NCBI RefSeq assembly: GCF_900111585.1
Contig: NZ_FOHI01000008.1
Location: 1-64,000, forward strand
Direction: 5' to 3'
Source: Nitrosospira multiformis
GTDB taxonomy: Bacteria; Pseudomonadota; Gammaproteobacteria; Burkholderiales; Nitrosomonadaceae
DNA length: 64,000 nucleotides
Positions 28,142-39,346 of the stretch are shown here, in pieces. The position numbers and the translations under genes are program-made. Below the pieces are notes generated by a model. It saw only the letters and a program-made list of their open reading frames with translations, did no database searches and was not told the DNA's origin. Every line of letters begins with the position of its first letter. The stretch's first letter is position 1.

Positions 28142-28507
28142 TCAATTTTTATCCGGATTCGACGTTTCGCCGGAAATCCAATGCAGATATGCGGGCAATC
28201 CGCTGCTTATTGGGACAGCAACGATTTCAGGGAGTTCGTAGGGGTGCATGGACTTTATCAGACGCTCCACTGCAGAATAATGCTGCGCAACCGTTTTAAT
28301 AAAGACCGGTACCTCGACCCCGCTTTCCATTTTGCCTTGCCAGCGGTAGATGGAAGTGCACTCGCCCTGTATGTTGACGCAGGCGGCCAAGCGCTCTTCG
28401 ATCAGCTTATGCGCAAGCGAGACCGCCTGCGCCTTGTCGGGAAGACCGGTAATGACAAGTATGTATCCCGTTTCCGGATCGGAGGGGGGTTGGAGCGGTT
28501 GGGGCAT
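28142..28507 (-). CDS. cutA: Divalent cation tolerance protein CutA
   Basis: A 121-residue CutA1, a trimeric cytoplasmic protein of the PII-like fold linked to copper tolerance. The family core is visible in EERLAACVNIQGECTSIYRW and the C-terminal HPYELPEIVAVPI. Length is typical, with a short N-terminal extension of about 12 residues. It is the first gene of the leftward cutA-dsbD-tlpA group; the association with DsbD is conserved, and in E. coli dsbD was once called cutA2. Confidence 0.92.
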   Translation of the reverse strand: MPQPLQPPSDPETGYILVITGLPDKAQAVSLAHKLIEERLAACVNIQGECTSIYRWQGKMESGVEVPVFIKTVAQHYSAVERLIKSMHPYELPEIVAVPISSGLPAYLHWISGETSNPDKN

Positions 28508-28553
28508 CTGTTTGCTTCCATCGAAAATGGATTTATTTTACCTGCTTTACGGT

Positions 28554-29462
28554 CTATCCCGCCGCGTACAGGCACTCCGCGACTGTGGGATAGCGCAGAT
28601 GTACGCGCAACTCCTGCTTGATCCGCATATTGGTCAGCCGTCGCGACTCCTGCATGAATGAGAGAATGCCGGGCGCGATGCAGCCTTCTGCTTCGGCACG
28701 ACGAACGCGCGAAGGACGCGGCAAAGTAAATCGGTCCGCTACCAGATCGAAATATTCGCCCATTTTCAGGTTTGAATCGTCGCACGCATGGTAAACCCTG
28801 CCCGGCCGCGCATATCGGAGCGCAGCAACGACGATGCGCGCAAGATCGTCCGCATGAATATGATTCGTATAACCATCATCTTCCGACACCAGCACTGGCG
28901 CTCCCTCACGCAGGCGCGCGAGCGGCAAGCGATCGCCGGCATAAATCCCGGGTACACGAAGAATCGAAACATTCACACCGTTGCGCAACCCCCAGTTGCG
29001 AACACGCCTTTCCGCATCCGCCCGGCGCACTGCACGTTCCGTCAGAGGATTGATCGCCCGCGTCTCGTTTACCAGGGCCCCCTTGCAATCCCCATATACC
29101 CCGCTGGTGCTGATGTAAATAAAGCGTTGTGGTAACATTGAGCGCTTCATTTTTGGTCGCCTTGTCAGGGCCGCCAGAAGATGTGCGGTACGGGTGTCAG
29201 TGCGACCGCGGGCAGGAGGCGGAGCAAGATGTAAAACGGCATCTGCCGCACCCGCAAGTTTATCAAGGCTGTCGGGTATGTCGAGATCGCCGGATACAGG
29301 CGTAATCCCCAGCGAACGCAGCGAAGCACATTGCTCGGGCTTCCGGTACAGGCCCAGCAATCGGTAATGTGTTAGCAGCAGGGGAGCCGCACGCAGAGCG
29401 ATATCACCACAACCCACGATCAAGAGTGTTCGCTTTATCGTTTTCATGTTAGTTACCGACAT
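28554..29462 (-). CDS. NAD-dependent epimerase/dehydratase-like SDR protein
   Basis: A 302-residue extended short-chain dehydrogenase-like protein. The nucleotide-binding loop is atypical (LLIVGCGDIALRAAP) and resembles the YeeZ-type subgroup rather than classical epimerases. The catalytic region contains FIYISTSGVYGDCKGALVNE, with Ser and Tyr at the expected distance. The substrate is unknown. It is divergent from a ferredoxin reductase gene with only 41 bp between them, so the two share a regulatory region. A second ATG five codons in is possible. Confidence 0.8.
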   Translation of the reverse strand: MSVTNMKTIKRTLLIVGCGDIALRAAPLLLTHYRLLGLYRKPEQCASLRSLGITPVSGDLDIPDSLDKLAGAADAVLHLAPPPARGRTDTRTAHLLAALTRRPKMKRSMLPQRFIYISTSGVYGDCKGALVNETRAINPLTERAVRRADAERRVRNWGLRNGVNVSILRVPGIYAGDRLPLARLREGAPVLVSEDDGYTNHIHADDLARIVVAALRYARPGRVYHACDDSNLKMGEYFDLVADRFTLPRPSRVRRAEAEGCIAPGILSFMQESRRLTNMRIKQELRVHLRYPTVAECLYAAG

Positions 29463-29503
29463 TCCATTTTTATTTTTGCTGGATCATCCGTAATCGTAAT
29501 CAG

Positions 29504-30562
29504 ATGTCTCATCAAATTACCATCCAGCCGAGCGGACACAGGTTTTTCGCCCAACCCGGCGAGACTGTTCTCCAGGCTGCGCTCCGGGAAGGTTTTCCGC
29601 TCCCCTATGGCTGCCGCAATGGCGCTTGCGGAACCTGCAAGGGCAAAATCATACAGGGAACAGTGGATTTCGGCAGCTATAACGAGAGCGCGCTGACGGA
29701 AACGGAAAAACAGGCGGGAATGGCATTGTTTTGCCGGGCTGTACCCCTCTCGGAACTTGTCATTGAATGCCGCGAAATCGGCGCCATAAAGGATATCAAG
29801 ATCAAAACCCTTCCATGCCGGGTGCAGAAGCTCGAACGGGTCGCACCCGATGTGATGATCATCTCCCTCAAGCTTCCCACCAACGAACGGCTGCAATTTC
29901 TGGCGGGGCAGTATATCGACATCCTGATGAAAAATGGCAAGCGCCGCAGTTTTTCACTGGCCAATGCGCCCCATGACGATGAGCTGCTTCAGTTACATGT
30001 GCGTAATTATCCGGGCGGTGCATTCGCCGAGCATGTGTTCATGCAGATGAAGGAGAGGGATATTCTCCGCTTTGAAGGACCGCTCGGCACGTTCTTTCTG
30101 CGCGAGGACTCGGATAAGCCGATCATCTTTGTCGCCAGCGGCACAGGATTTGCACCGGTCAAGAGCATTCTCGAGCATGTATTTCACGGGCGCAGTCCCC
30201 GCGGCCATGAGCGGCAGATCGTGCTCTATTGGGGAAACCGTACCAGAGCTGACTTGTATGCACCCGAACTGGCAGGAAGCTGGCAACAGGAACATGACAA
30301 TTTTACTTTTATTCCTGTGCTGTCGGAGCCGCTACCCTCTGACAACTGGAACGGAAGGACCGGCCTGGTGCATCAGGCTGTGCTGCAGGATTTCGACGAT
30401 CTCAGCGGCTATCAGGTGTATGCTTGCGGCACGCCGGCAATGGTCGAGGCCGCTCACAGGGATTTCACGCGCTTGCGCGGCCTTCCGGAAGAAGAATTCT
30501 TTTCGGATGCATTCACCACTTCAATCACTTCAACCACTTCAGCAAGTCCGGCAAAAGCGTGA
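29504..30562 (+). CDS. 2Fe-2S ferredoxin-NAD(P)H reductase (CDP-glucoseen reductase-like)
   Basis: A 352-residue fusion of an N-terminal plant-type 2Fe-2S domain (Cys in CRNGACGTCKG and ALFCRAV) and a ferredoxin-NADP reductase module with the FAD motif RRSFSLANAP and the nucleotide motif VASGTGFAPVKSI. It would pass electrons from NAD(P)H through FAD and the cluster to an unknown acceptor. Databases often label such proteins CDP-6-deoxy-delta-3,4-glucoseen reductase, but no dideoxysugar genes are present, so a general flavin/quinone or oxygenase reductase role is as likely. The C-terminus is a Thr/Ser-rich tail of repeated ITSTTS-like residues. Confidence 0.83.
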   Translation: MSHQITIQPSGHRFFAQPGETVLQAALREGFPLPYGCRNGACGTCKGKIIQGTVDFGSYNESALTETEKQAGMALFCRAVPLSELVIECREIGAIKDIKIKTLPCRVQKLERVAPDVMIISLKLPTNERLQFLAGQYIDILMKNGKRRSFSLANAPHDDELLQLHVRNYPGGAFAEHVFMQMKERDILRFEGPLGTFFLREDSDKPIIFVASGTGFAPVKSILEHVFHGRSPRGHERQIVLYWGNRTRADLYAPELAGSWQQEHDNFTFIPVLSEPLPSDNWNGRTGLVHQAVLQDFDDLSGYQVYACGTPAMVEAAHRDFTRLRGLPEEEFFSDAFTTSITSTTSASPAKA

Positions 30563-30640
30563 CGTTTTCTTCCTTGCGTCCTCTTCCCAGCTCTCCGAAG
30601 CGACATCGAGAATGGAACCGAAGCTGAACGGCTTCCGGCA

Positions 30641-31867
30641 CTATTCCATGGCATTATTCGGCCCTTGCGGCCGTTCCAGCTGCCTTACAGCCAGCTCCAA
30701 TCCTTTGCCGTAGTGCTCCCTTGCCAGTTCGGGCTGCCCGAGCTTTTCATTCAGCTGTCCCAACGCGAGGTGCGCCGCATATCCCGGTTTGACCGATAGA
30801 CTGGCTTCAAGATAGCTCTGAGCCTTGCCCCACAGTTCCGCATTGACGCAGAGCTTTCCCAGAGCAAGCAGCAGGAATGCATCACTGGGATGCCCTTCAA
30901 GCCATGCCTCGGCACGTTCTATCTGCCGCAAGGGATCGCTGCCGATGCATTCCGCATAGAGCTTTGCCAATTCCGAATCCCATTGACTCTCCAGGCTCTG
31001 CTCGACCAGATGATGAACCATGGCGCAGTCTCCTGTTGCAGAAAACGCGCGCGCGGCAGCAGCAGCGACTTTGCCATCCTTTTTTTCCGACGGGGATAGG
31101 TTCTCCCAATACTCCTTCAGCGCCTGCGGATTCAACATTCTGCTTCTGAGATTCTCTATGTGCGCTCTGCACCGCAGTTGTTTTATGAGGTCGGCCTCAG
31201 GACCATCGCGCTGTTCCAGCTGGCCGATCAGTTCAAGCACGACATCCCAGTTTCCAACATTCTGCTGGGCTTCCAGCTCCAACCTCAGCGCACCCGGATG
31301 TCGGCGCAACTCGCCGGAGGGCAGCTGGTGCAGCAGATCGAGCGCTTCTTCAGGTCGATGTTCGTCCAGAAGCAATTCAGCCTGCGTCATCAGCCGCAAT
31401 GCCACTTCTTGCGGCGCGCTGGTTTCGGCCTGGGCAATGAACTCGTCCCGCCGGGAATAATTTCGCAATCCATGGGCCGAGCGCGCGGCAACGATGGCAT
31501 TGATGGCGCTGAAAGCGGTGGAATCCTCCATTTTCAGGGCGGTGGCGGCGGATTTCTCCGCCTTCGCATACCGCCGCTCGAAAAACGCCTTGAGACCGTC
31601 CAGCGTTCCTTCCAGAGCCTTTTCCCGACGTCTGCGGGTGCGAAATTCACTCAGTTCGGCAGGCAGCCGAGCGGTAAATGCAATAAGCCGCATCCCCAGG
31701 TAACCCATCAAAATGATGGCCAGCAGCAATAACACCAGCAGGTTGAGCGACAGCTCTATACGATAAGGTTGGGCGACAATCAGCACATAGCCGCTGTTAT
31801 AAGTGGCAGCGATGGTAACCGCCACGGCAATCATGAACAGGGCCAGAAGCCAGAACGCCCCCTTCAC
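30641..31867 (-). CDS. hemY: HemY-like membrane TPR protein of the heme cluster
   Basis: A 408-residue protein with two N-terminal membrane helices (about 5-25 and 42-62) followed by helical TPR-type repeats. It matches the proteobacterial HemY that follows hemX and is not the soluble protoporphyrinogen oxidase of the same name. It is thought to organise heme-synthesis proteins at the membrane, but no enzymatic activity is established. Its ATG overlaps the hemX stop by 4 bp, so it is translationally coupled. It is the last gene of the hemCDXY operon. Confidence 0.85.
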   Translation of the reverse strand: MKGAFWLLALFMIAVAVTIAATYNSGYVLIVAQPYRIELSLNLLVLLLLAIILMGYLGMRLIAFTARLPAELSEFRTRRRREKALEGTLDGLKAFFERRYAKAEKSAATALKMEDSTAFSAINAIVAARSAHGLRNYSRRDEFIAQAETSAPQEVALRLMTQAELLLDEHRPEEALDLLHQLPSGELRRHPGALRLELEAQQNVGNWDVVLELIGQLEQRDGPEADLIKQLRCRAHIENLRSRMLNPQALKEYWENLSPSEKKDGKVAAAAARAFSATGDCAMVHHLVEQSLESQWDSELAKLYAECIGSDPLRQIERAEAWLEGHPSDAFLLLALGKLCVNAELWGKAQSYLEASLSVKPGYAAHLALGQLNEKLGQPELAREHYGKGLELAVRQLERPQGPNNAME

Positions 31868-32913
31868 CTGTTTCCCCGGTCTCGCGTCAACCTGTAGTTA
31901 CGAACCGCATCAAGACTTGCCGAGATGCGCGGCAACTCAGCGCCGATATCAGTCTCGCCCAATTGCTGCAATGCTTCCCGGAAATCGACGACGGGTTGGG
32001 CTTGAGTGTTGTAATAACGCCTGATCTGCTCCCTGGACGCATCGAGGTCAGCCTTGAAGCTGGGTCCGTTGTGCGCAAGCAGCGCATACCGCGCGGATAA
32101 CAGCCGCAACTTCAAATTCTCGCGCAGAAAATACGCTTGCGATGGCGACAGCAGGGCGACATCCGGGCTGTCCATATGCTGTATCCGCACCAGTTGTTTG
32201 AAATCCTCCCATACTTGACGCAGAAAACGCAGCCATACATTTTCAGAGATGGGAACGGAAAGCGGGGAAGAGGCACTCTCAGGGGGTCGAAACTCCATTG
32301 CCAGCGGCAGCGTATCGACGGAGGCGGCAAGATTATCCAGGCGCAGGCTGATTTCCGTGGTGTCAACATACGGCACCGATTTCAGCAGATCCATATCCTT
32401 TGCAATGGTTTTTCGCAAAGAAGCCAGTTGCGGACGATCAGTGCGCTGGAGCCGGCTATCCGCCTCCTGCATTGCAATCAGTGCGGATTTGACGTTGCTT
32501 GCCAGTTGCAGTTGCTGATTGGCGATAAGCAGTAATTGCTCCACTTCTTCCAGCATTGCTTCATCGCGGCTTCGCGTAAGTTCCTGGTAAAGCGCTTCCA
32601 GGGCAACTTGCTGGCTCTGCGATTCAGCCAGTTTGTCTTCAAGGAGGTCGAGCTTCGTTTCCGCACGGCGTCCCGCTTCGACTGCATCAGCTGCGGTATT
32701 ACGCGCCTCCTTGCCTGAAGTATCTGCCTCGGCTAGCCGTCTTGCCAGCTCATGCCGCAGCCCTGCGATTTCGCTGCGCGTGTCGTACCACTGCCAAGCG
32801 AAAACCAGGATCAGAATCAAAGCAAAAACCAGCAGGGGGTTGGCGTGCGCAAGCCATCTCGCCCCTGCTTTCTGCGGTCGATCGATATCAGCAGACTGAG
32901 TTTCCACGCTCAT
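31864..32913 (-). CDS. hemX: HemX-like protein of the heme cluster
   Basis: A 349-residue protein with one N-terminal membrane helix (about 27-46), a coiled coil (about 50-110) and a helical periplasmic domain. This is the HemX family, sometimes mis-annotated as uroporphyrinogen-III C-methyltransferase. There is no SAM-binding motif, so methyltransferase activity is not supported. It overlaps hemD upstream and hemY downstream by 4 bp each. The coupling implies a structural or regulatory role in tetrapyrrole synthesis. Confidence 0.87.
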   Translation of the reverse strand: MSVETQSADIDRPQKAGARWLAHANPLLVFALILILVFAWQWYDTRSEIAGLRHELARRLAEADTSGKEARNTAADAVEAGRRAETKLDLLEDKLAESQSQQVALEALYQELTRSRDEAMLEEVEQLLLIANQQLQLASNVKSALIAMQEADSRLQRTDRPQLASLRKTIAKDMDLLKSVPYVDTTEISLRLDNLAASVDTLPLAMEFRPPESASSPLSVPISENVWLRFLRQVWEDFKQLVRIQHMDSPDVALLSPSQAYFLRENLKLRLLSARYALLAHNGPSFKADLDASREQIRRYYNTQAQPVVDFREALQQLGETDIGAELPRISASLDAVRNYRLTRDRGNR

Positions 32914-33707
32914 GATTGCGTAGGAGCAACAATATGGCCGGAAAAATAATCCTGCAAACCCGCCACCAGCCCATCGTCTCCGGCAGCAGTAACAATCACG
33001 CGGTTAAATCCCAATTTCCGCGCCACCCCCGCGATGCGCTCATGGGAAACGAACAAGGGCATGTTTTCAAGCCATGTTCTACCTGAGTCGCCCACCATCT
33101 CCCATAAATTGCGCAACCCTTCACTGCTGGTAACGGTAACCGCATTCATCTCACCACGCGCCCAGGCTGCGAGAAGCGGTGCAACTTCCACTTCCGGCCG
33201 TATCCGGCGATAACACTCCGCGTATTCGACAAAAGCGCCGCGTTTCCTCAGCGTTTCCCCCAGCAGTTCGCGTCCGTTGTCGCCCCGAAAAATGATGATG
33301 CGCTTGCCCGCTACATGGATATGATTCAATTCTGCCATATCGAGCAAGGCTTCGCTGTCGAATCGCACCGCAGGCACGATTACTCCGCTCACCCCGAATC
33401 GTTGCAATGTTCTGGCAGTGCCCTGACCGACTGTCGCAATTTTGAGATCGAACGGCAATGCACGTTTCGCGCATATAACGTTCATCGCCTTATTGACGGC
33501 GTTGGGGCTGACAAAAATCGCCAGATAGAATTCGTCCAGGCGCTCGATCAATTCGAGCAATGGACGCGGGTCGGAGATATCCTGAATCTCCAGGACCGGA
33601 AACAGGTAGGGTTCTCCACCTGCTGCTCGTATTTTCTCAGCAAGCTCCCCCGCCTGATGGGAAGGACGCGTGACCAGGATATGGATCCCGGTCAGCGGCT
33701 TGCTCAC
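32910..33707 (-). CDS. hemD: Uroporphyrinogen-III synthase
   Basis: A 265-residue HemD that cyclises hydroxymethylbilane to uroporphyrinogen III in the cytoplasm. The family is poorly conserved. Seen here are the opening [17 protein letters not shown], the mid segment [33 protein letters not shown], and [17 protein letters not shown] near the end of the second lobe. Gene order (hemC before, hemX after) makes the call secure. Its ATG overlaps the hemC stop by 4 bp. Confidence 0.92.
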   Translation of the reverse strand: MSKPLTGIHILVTRPSHQAGELAEKIRAAGGEPYLFPVLEIQDISDPRPLLELIERLDEFYLAIFVSPNAVNKAMNVICAKRALPFDLKIATVGQGTARTLQRFGVSGVIVPAVRFDSEALLDMAELNHIHVAGKRIIIFRGDNGRELLGETLRKRGAFVEYAECYRRIRPEVEVAPLLAAWARGEMNAVTVTSSEGLRNLWEMVGDSGRTWLENMPLFVSHERIAGVARKLGFNRVIVTAAGDDGLVAGLQDYFSGHIVAPTQS

Positions 33708-34669
33708 GGATGGCTCACGGGTTCAACCGCTTTCGATTCCAGCGCTACCAGAATCTCTTCCGCACCCTTTGCCTTCAGGTTCTTTGCCAGCTGCGCTCCC
33801 ATCGAAGCGCAATCATCGGGACTCCCGTTCAGTTCATCGCTTATCATGCGTATTCCGTCCTGGCTGGCGACAAATCCACGCAGCCTAAGCACATTTCCCT
33901 TGATTTCGGCAAAGCCTCCCAATGGCACTTCGCAACTGCCACCTAGGGCGCGACTCATGGCGCGCTCGGCTTCGACGCAGCGCGCAGTGGGAATATGATG
34001 CAGCGGTTCCATGAGCTTGATCAAATCCGAGCGATCTGCACGGCACTCAATACCCAAAGCGCCTTGCCCTACTGCGGGCAGGCTGAGATCGGGGCTTAGC
34101 AGCGCCGTGATACGATCCGCAAGTCCCAGTCGTTTCAATCCCGCTGCCGCCAGAATGATCGCTGCGAATTGGCCCTCATCCAGCTTGCGCAAACGCGTCT
34201 GGACGTTGCCCCGCAGCGGCTGCACCTGCAAATGAGGAAAGCGCGCGCGCAACTGGCTTTCACGCCGAAGACTGGAAGTGCCCACCACGCTCCCCGGCGG
34301 AAGCGCATCCAGCGTCGCATACTTGTTGGAGACAAATGCATCCCGCGGATCTTCACGCTCCGTGATCGCTGCCAGCGCGAATCCGATCGGCATATCCATC
34401 GGCACATCCTTCATCGAATGCACGGCGATGTCAGCGCGCCCGTCCTCCAGCGCCTGTTCCAGTTCTTTGATGAACAAACCTTTTCCACCAATTTTGGATA
34501 GCGTCACATCAAGAATCTGATCACCCCGGGTTGTCATTCCGGATATTTGAAATTCCGTTTGCGGGTATAATTCTGCCAGTCGATCCCGGATGAAATTGGC
34601 CTGCCACAGGGCAAGGGCGCTTTCCCGTGTCGCGATAACTATTTTAGTGAGTGCGGATGAATTAGGCAT
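33704..34669 (-). CDS. hemC: Porphobilinogen deaminase (hydroxymethylbilane synthase)
   Basis: A 321-residue HemC. It joins four porphobilinogens into hydroxymethylbilane using a dipyrromethane cofactor. Seen are [17 protein letters not shown] at the start, the conserved [11 protein letters not shown] loop, [16 protein letters not shown], and the cofactor-Cys region [24 protein letters not shown] start at the ATG at 34669, where homology begins; a longer frame reaching 34876 would run into the divergent ppc leader. It heads the hemCDXY operon, all four genes being joined by 4-bp overlaps. Confidence 0.93.
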   Translation of the reverse strand: MPNSSALTKIVIATRESALALWQANFIRDRLAELYPQTEFQISGMTTRGDQILDVTLSKIGGKGLFIKELEQALEDGRADIAVHSMKDVPMDMPIGFALAAITEREDPRDAFVSNKYATLDALPPGSVVGTSSLRRESQLRARFPHLQVQPLRGNVQTRLRKLDEGQFAAIILAAAGLKRLGLADRITALLSPDLSLPAVGQGALGIECRADRSDLIKLMEPLHHIPTARCVEAERAMSRALGGSCEVPLGGFAEIKGNVLRLRGFVASQDGIRMISDELNGSPDDCASMGAQLAKNLKAKGAEEILVALESKAVEPVSHP

Positions 34670-34819
34670 TCCTATTAAAATAAACAAAAGTTTGGAAATC
34701 CTGCCGGCGCTTATTTTACCATGGTGGATGCCAAAGCCGGACTGAAGTAGCAAACTGAAGTGCCAAACTAAGTAAGTACTTAGGGCATGAGCCCCCATCT
34801 TCCAGAGAAGAGGTTGTTT

Positions 34820-37633
34820 ATGGCATCGCTCGCTTCCCCAAGCGAAAGTATTGATACTAATCCTAATTACATCCATGACAAGGAGCCGAAGGATGATCCT
34901 CTACGGGAGGACATCCGCCTGCTCGGACGCATGCTGGGCGATACCCTGCGTGAACAGGAGGGCGAGCCTACTTTTGATCTGGTGGAAAACATTCGCCAGA
35001 CAGCCATCCGGTTTCGCCGCGACCAGGATCCGAAGGCGCGGCAGGAACTGGACAGGCTGCTTAATCAGTTGAGCAACAAGGCTACCGAAGCAGTGGTTCG
35101 CGCATTCAGCCAGTTCTCGCAGCTATCGAACATAGCCGAGGATATGCATCACAACCGCCGGCGGCGCAGCTACCTTCTAGCCCGGTCGCAACCGCAGGCA
35201 GGCAGTGTGGCGCGCGCGCTCGATCTGGTTTTCTCCAAGGAAACAAGCAGCGTAACTCTTGGCCGGTTCTTTGACAAAGCGCTCGTTTCGCCGGTGTTGA
35301 CGGCCCATCCGACGGAAGTGCAGCGGAGAAGCATACTTGATTGCCAATTGGCAATTGCTCGCCTGTTGAACGAGCGCGACCGGGTGCAGCTCACGCCGGA
35401 TGAGCTAAGCAAGAACGAAGAAGGATTGCGCACCAACATTCAGATATTATGGCAGACTCGCATGCTGCGCTCGGCGCGCCTGTCCGTATATGACGAAATC
35501 AAAAATGGCCTGGCCTATTATCACTACACTTTTCTTACAGAAGTGCCGCATCTGTATGCGGAAATCGAAGATCTGCTTGAACGCCGGATGGGCGATAAAG
35601 CCCCCCGTGTTCCTCCGTTTCTTCGTATTGGCAGCTGGATAGGCGGCGATCGCGACGGCAATCCCTTCGTTACTCATGAGGTATTACTGCACGCCGCTGA
35701 GCGGCAATCCGCCCTGGCACTGGATTTTTACATGGGCGAGGTCCACCGGATCGGCCGCCGGTTAAGCCTGACTGATCGCCTGGTCGACGTGGATGATGCC
35801 TTGGCGGCGCTGGCTGAGGCTTCGCCGGATCGGGCGCCAAGTCGCGCTGATGAGCCTTATCGACGCGCCCTGATCGGTATTTACGCGCGGCTCGCTGCCA
35901 CCAGCATGGGGCTTGGTCATGCAATCAGGCAACGGCGTCCGGTCGGTCCGGCGGAGCCTTACATTGACAGCCTGGAACTCGTTCGCGATCTCGATATCGT
36001 CATCCATTCGCTCGAACAGCATAAGTCGGAGTTACTGGCGCGGGGCGATCTGCGCCGCGTGCGGCGGGCGGCCGAAGTATTCGGTTTTCATCTCGCGCCG
36101 TTGGATATGCGTCAGCACAGCCACATTCATGAGCAGGTCGTGGCCGAACTGTTCGAACGCGGCGCCAACCTGAAAGGCTATTCAGACTTGCCGGAAGCGG
36201 AACGTGTGCGCTGCCTCCTGACCGAGGTCAGCAGTCCGCGTCTCCTGCGCTCGCCTTACCTCGACTATTCGGAGCTTGCCCAGAGTGAATTGCATATCGT
36301 GGAGACGGCGGCCGAAATCCATCGACGCTTTGGTCCGGCGGCATTGCCCAATTACGTCATTTCCAAGGCTGATGGCATATCCGATATCCTGGAAGTTGCG
36401 CTGCTGTTGAAAGAAGTAGGGCTGCTGCGCGCAGGAGAAAAACCCTGCCTGCATGTCAATATTGTTCCGTTGTTCGAAACCATTGCCGACCTGCGTGGCT
36501 GTGCCCGCATCATGGATGAGTTGTTCTCGATCCCTTATTACCGCAAGCTGGTGGATTCGCGCAATGACGTTCAGGAGGTGATGCTCGGCTACTCCGATAG
36601 CAACAAGGATGGCGGATTTCTCGCAGCCAACTGGGAACTTTACAAGGCCGAAACCGAACTCACAAAGGTCTTTGCCAAGCATAAAGTCGAGCTGCGGCTG
36701 TTCCATGGACGCGGCGGCACAGTCGGCCGCGGCGGCGGACCCAGTTATCAGGCAATACTGGCGCAGCCGCCGGGGAGCGTCAACGGACAGATACGCATCA
36801 CCGAGCAGGGCGAGGTCATCGGCAGCAAATATTCCGATCCGGAGATCGGACGGCGTAATCTGGAAACACTGGTCGCAGCAACCATCGAGGCAACGCTGCT
36901 GAGCCATGATACGCTTGGCCAATGCGCGGATGAATATTATGGGGTCATGGAAGTACTGGCAGGCGATGCCCTGCGGGCTTATCGCAGCCTAGTATATGAA
37001 ACCCCTGGATTTAACCGGTATTTTCAGGAATCGACTCCGATAAAGGAAATTGCGGGACTCAATATCGGCAGCCGTCCTCCTTCCCGCAAAAAATCCGACC
37101 TGATAGAGGATCTGCGCGCCATTCCATGGACGTTCAGCTGGGGTGTCAACCGCGCGATGATTACCGGCTGGTATGGTTTCGGCACAGCCGTGGAAATGTT
37201 CGTGCAACGCGAAGGCAGGGGCGACAACGGACTGGGACTCCTGCAGAAAATGTATCAGGCCTGGCCGTTCCTGCAGACATTGCTGTCGAATATGGACATG
37301 GTACTGGCCAAAACTGACATGGGTATTGCTTCGCGCTACGCTGAACTGGTTACGGATGTGGAACTGCGGCGTGAAGTTTTCGGGCGGATACAAAAAGAAT
37401 GGGAACTTAGCGTGAAATGGCTTTTTGCCGTGACCGGCCGAACTGAACTATTGCAGGATAATCCCACGCTTGCGCGCAGCATTCGCAATCGTACCCCTTA
37501 TATCGATCCACTCAATCATTTGCAGGTGGAGCTGTTGCGCCGATACCGGTCCGGAGACGCTACAGATGCGGTAACACGCGCCATCCAGCTTACTATCAAT
37601 GGAGTTGCCGCCGGACTGAGGAACAGCGGGTAA
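34820..37633 (+). CDS. ppc: Phosphoenolpyruvate carboxylase
   Basis: A 937-residue PEP carboxylase, which adds bicarbonate to PEP to give oxaloacetate and feeds the TCA intermediates of an autotroph. Catalytic motifs are complete: the His in [42 protein letters not shown], and the glycine-rich loop [19 protein letters not shown]. The ATG at 34820 has an AGAAGAGG site; an upstream ATG at 34787 lacks one. The length is slightly above E. coli Ppc (883), mainly from the N-terminus. It is divergent from hemC and followed by miaB 89 bp later. Confidence 0.95.
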   Translation: MASLASPSESIDTNPNYIHDKEPKDDPLREDIRLLGRMLGDTLREQEGEPTFDLVENIRQTAIRFRRDQDPKARQELDRLLNQLSNKATEAVVRAFSQFSQLSNIAEDMHHNRRRRSYLLARSQPQAGSVARALDLVFSKETSSVTLGRFFDKALVSPVLTAHPTEVQRRSILDCQLAIARLLNERDRVQLTPDELSKNEEGLRTNIQILWQTRMLRSARLSVYDEIKNGLAYYHYTFLTEVPHLYAEIEDLLERRMGDKAPRVPPFLRIGSWIGGDRDGNPFVTHEVLLHAAERQSALALDFYMGEVHRIGRRLSLTDRLVDVDDALAALAEASPDRAPSRADEPYRRALIGIYARLAATSMGLGHAIRQRRPVGPAEPYIDSLELVRDLDIVIHSLEQHKSELLARGDLRRVRRAAEVFGFHLAPLDMRQHSHIHEQVVAELFERGANLKGYSDLPEAERVRCLLTEVSSPRLLRSPYLDYSELAQSELHIVETAAEIHRRFGPAALPNYVISKADGISDILEVALLLKEVGLLRAGEKPCLHVNIVPLFETIADLRGCARIMDELFSIPYYRKLVDSRNDVQEVMLGYSDSNKDGGFLAANWELYKAETELTKVFAKHKVELRLFHGRGGTVGRGGGPSYQAILAQPPGSVNGQIRITEQGEVIGSKYSDPEIGRRNLETLVAATIEATLLSHDTLGQCADEYYGVMEVLAGDALRAYRSLVYETPGFNRYFQESTPIKEIAGLNIGSRPPSRKKSDLIEDLRAIPWTFSWGVNRAMITGWYGFGTAVEMFVQREGRGDNGLGLLQKMYQAWPFLQTLLSNMDMVLAKTDMGIASRYAELVTDVELRREVFGRIQKEWELSVKWLFAVTGRTELLQDNPTLARSIRNRTPYIDPLNHLQVELLRRYRSGDATDAVTRAIQLTINGVAAGLRNSG

Positions 37634-37722
37634 CTCCGGTCAGGAACGATATCGCCCGGACACTTCTAAATTGCAAATTGCCTTGGCGCTCATCATGATT
37701 TACTGAAACAGCAAGTAAGGTC

Positions 37723-39075
37723 GTGGCAAAAAAACTTTACATCAAAACATTTGGCTGCCAGATGAACGAGTATGACTCGGAAAAGATGGCGGACGTGCTG
37801 CGTGATGCGGAGCACATGGAAAAAACGGATGATCCCACCGAGGCTGACGTAATTCTTTTCAATACTTGCTCGGTGCGGGAAAAAGCGCAGGAAAAGGTGT
37901 TTCATGACCTTGGGCGCGTGAGACATCTCAAGACGGCCAATCCCGATCTGTTGATAGGCGTGGGCGGATGCGTGGCCAGCCAGGAAGGGGCGGAAATCGT
38001 CAAACGCGCGCCCTATGTAGACCTGGTATTTGGTCCGCAGACGCTGCACCGGTTGCCACAGATGATTTCGACGCGTCAGATTACGGGCCAGCCGCAGGTG
38101 GATATTTCTTTTCCCGAGATCGAGAAATTCGATCATCTGCCGCCAGCGCGCACGGAGGGCGTGACCGCCTTCGTGTCCATTATGGAAGGGTGCAGCAAGT
38201 ATTGCAGCTTTTGCGTGGTTCCTTATACACGCGGTGAGGAAATCTCACGTCCGCTCGACGATATCCTGACGGAAATCGCGAGTCTGGCAGATCTGGGTGT
38301 CAAGGAAGTAACTCTGCTGGGACAAAACGTCAACGCCTATCGCGGCAGGATGCAATATGCAAAAGAGGGCGAATTAGCCGACTTTGCGCTGTTGCTGGAA
38401 TATCTCCATGAAATCCCGGGTCTCGAACGCATTCGTTATACCACCTCTCATCCGAGGGAATTCACACCTCGCCTCATCGAGGCTTACAAGACTTCTCCCA
38501 AGCTGGTAAGTCACGTGCATTTGCCGGTTCAGTCTGGTTCGGATCGCATCCTGGCGGCCATGAAGCGAGGCTACACTTCGCTGGAATACAAATCGATCAT
38601 TCGCCGGTTGCGTGCTGCCCGGGCAGACATTTCGATTACCTCTGATTTCATTGTCGGTTTTCCTGGGGAAACCGAAGCAGACTTTGAGGCAACGATGAAA
38701 CTGATCGAGGCGCTGAACTTCGATGGTTCCTTCAGCTTTATTTACAGTTCCCGTCCGGGGACCCCAGCAGCCGGATTGGAAGATACTACGCCGCAGCAGG
38801 TCAAACTGGAGCGGCTGCAGCGGTTGCAGGAAAAAGTGGAGCTACAGGCGCAAGCGATCAGCGTCAGGATGGTTGGGACAATACAACGCGTTCTGGTGGA
38901 AGGCTTGTCCAGAAAAGATCCCGGCGAATTGAGCGGGCGCACCGATAATAACCGGGTGGTCAATTTTCCCGGTCCGCCCGAAATGATAGGAAAATTTGCA
39001 GATCTAAAAATTACCGCAGCCCTGTCCCACACTCTACGTGGCGAAAGCGTGGAAGCTGATATAACCCCTCAATAG
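37723..39075 (+). CDS. miaB: tRNA-2-methylthio-N6-dimethylallyladenosine synthase MiaB
   Basis: A 450-residue radical SAM methylthiotransferase that modifies A37 of tRNAs reading UNN codons. The N-terminal cluster cysteines are in [23 protein letters not shown] and GGCVASQEG; the radical-SAM triad is [16 protein letters not shown] (about 155). A C-terminal TRAM domain follows. The start codon is GTG with a GTAAGG site. In many proteobacteria miaB is followed directly by phoH-ybeY-corC; here that group begins 8.7 kb further on. Confidence 0.95.
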   Translation: MAKKLYIKTFGCQMNEYDSEKMADVLRDAEHMEKTDDPTEADVILFNTCSVREKAQEKVFHDLGRVRHLKTANPDLLIGVGGCVASQEGAEIVKRAPYVDLVFGPQTLHRLPQMISTRQITGQPQVDISFPEIEKFDHLPPARTEGVTAFVSIMEGCSKYCSFCVVPYTRGEEISRPLDDILTEIASLADLGVKEVTLLGQNVNAYRGRMQYAKEGELADFALLLEYLHEIPGLERIRYTTSHPREFTPRLIEAYKTSPKLVSHVHLPVQSGSDRILAAMKRGYTSLEYKSIIRRLRAARADISITSDFIVGFPGETEADFEATMKLIEALNFDGSFSFIYSSRPGTPAAGLEDTTPQQVKLERLQRLQEKVELQAQAISVRMVGTIQRVLVEGLSRKDPGELSGRTDNNRVVNFPGPPEMIGKFADLKITAALSHTLRGESVEADITPQ

Positions 39076-39156
39076 AAGCGGCAGGCGAAGGGGTTTTCAG
39101 GAAAAAATCATCCTGGCAAGGTATAAAAAATAGAGAAGAACGACTTGTCTTCGACG

Positions 39157-39315
39157 ATCCATGTGCTTCTCAAGCGCGAAGGCTGGCAACTGGGTAAATA
39201 CCTGGCGTAGCTTTTTAGCAAAGAGCAGCTGCGGCTTCGCTCAAAATTGCCCAGACGGCGCAAGATGGTCGTGAGGCGGCAGGTCAGAATCAAGCCGACC
39301 GAACCCAACGAGGCC
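39157..39315 (+). pseudogene. IS3-family transposase (OrfB) remnant
   Basis: One frame reads IHVLLKREGWQLGK, then EQLRLRSKLPRRRKMVVRRQ, then KPTEPNEA. These are the helix-turn-helix/linker motifs just before the catalytic rve domain of IS3-group OrfB transposases, where the next residues would be WSMDFV. An in-frame TAG interrupts the segment (39208), and homology stops after NEA. Both the start of OrfB and the whole DDE domain are missing, so this is an inert scar. It lies between miaB and the patatin gene, at the left border of the island. Confidence 0.65.
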
Positions 39316-39346
39316 CCAAGCAGGCACCAAGCGGATTAGGGACAAA

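Noticed and set aside
26773-28299. A 508-codon rightward open frame opposite dsbD and cutA
   Set aside because: It mirrors strongly supported genes on the other strand, is rich in Gln, Cys and His in a way typical of antisense frames in GC-rich DNA, and shows no domain.
28554-30562. CDP-dideoxysugar pathway, from the epimerase and the glucoseen-reductase-like protein
   Set aside because: None of the other pathway genes is present; the two genes are divergent and the reductase label is a generic database name.
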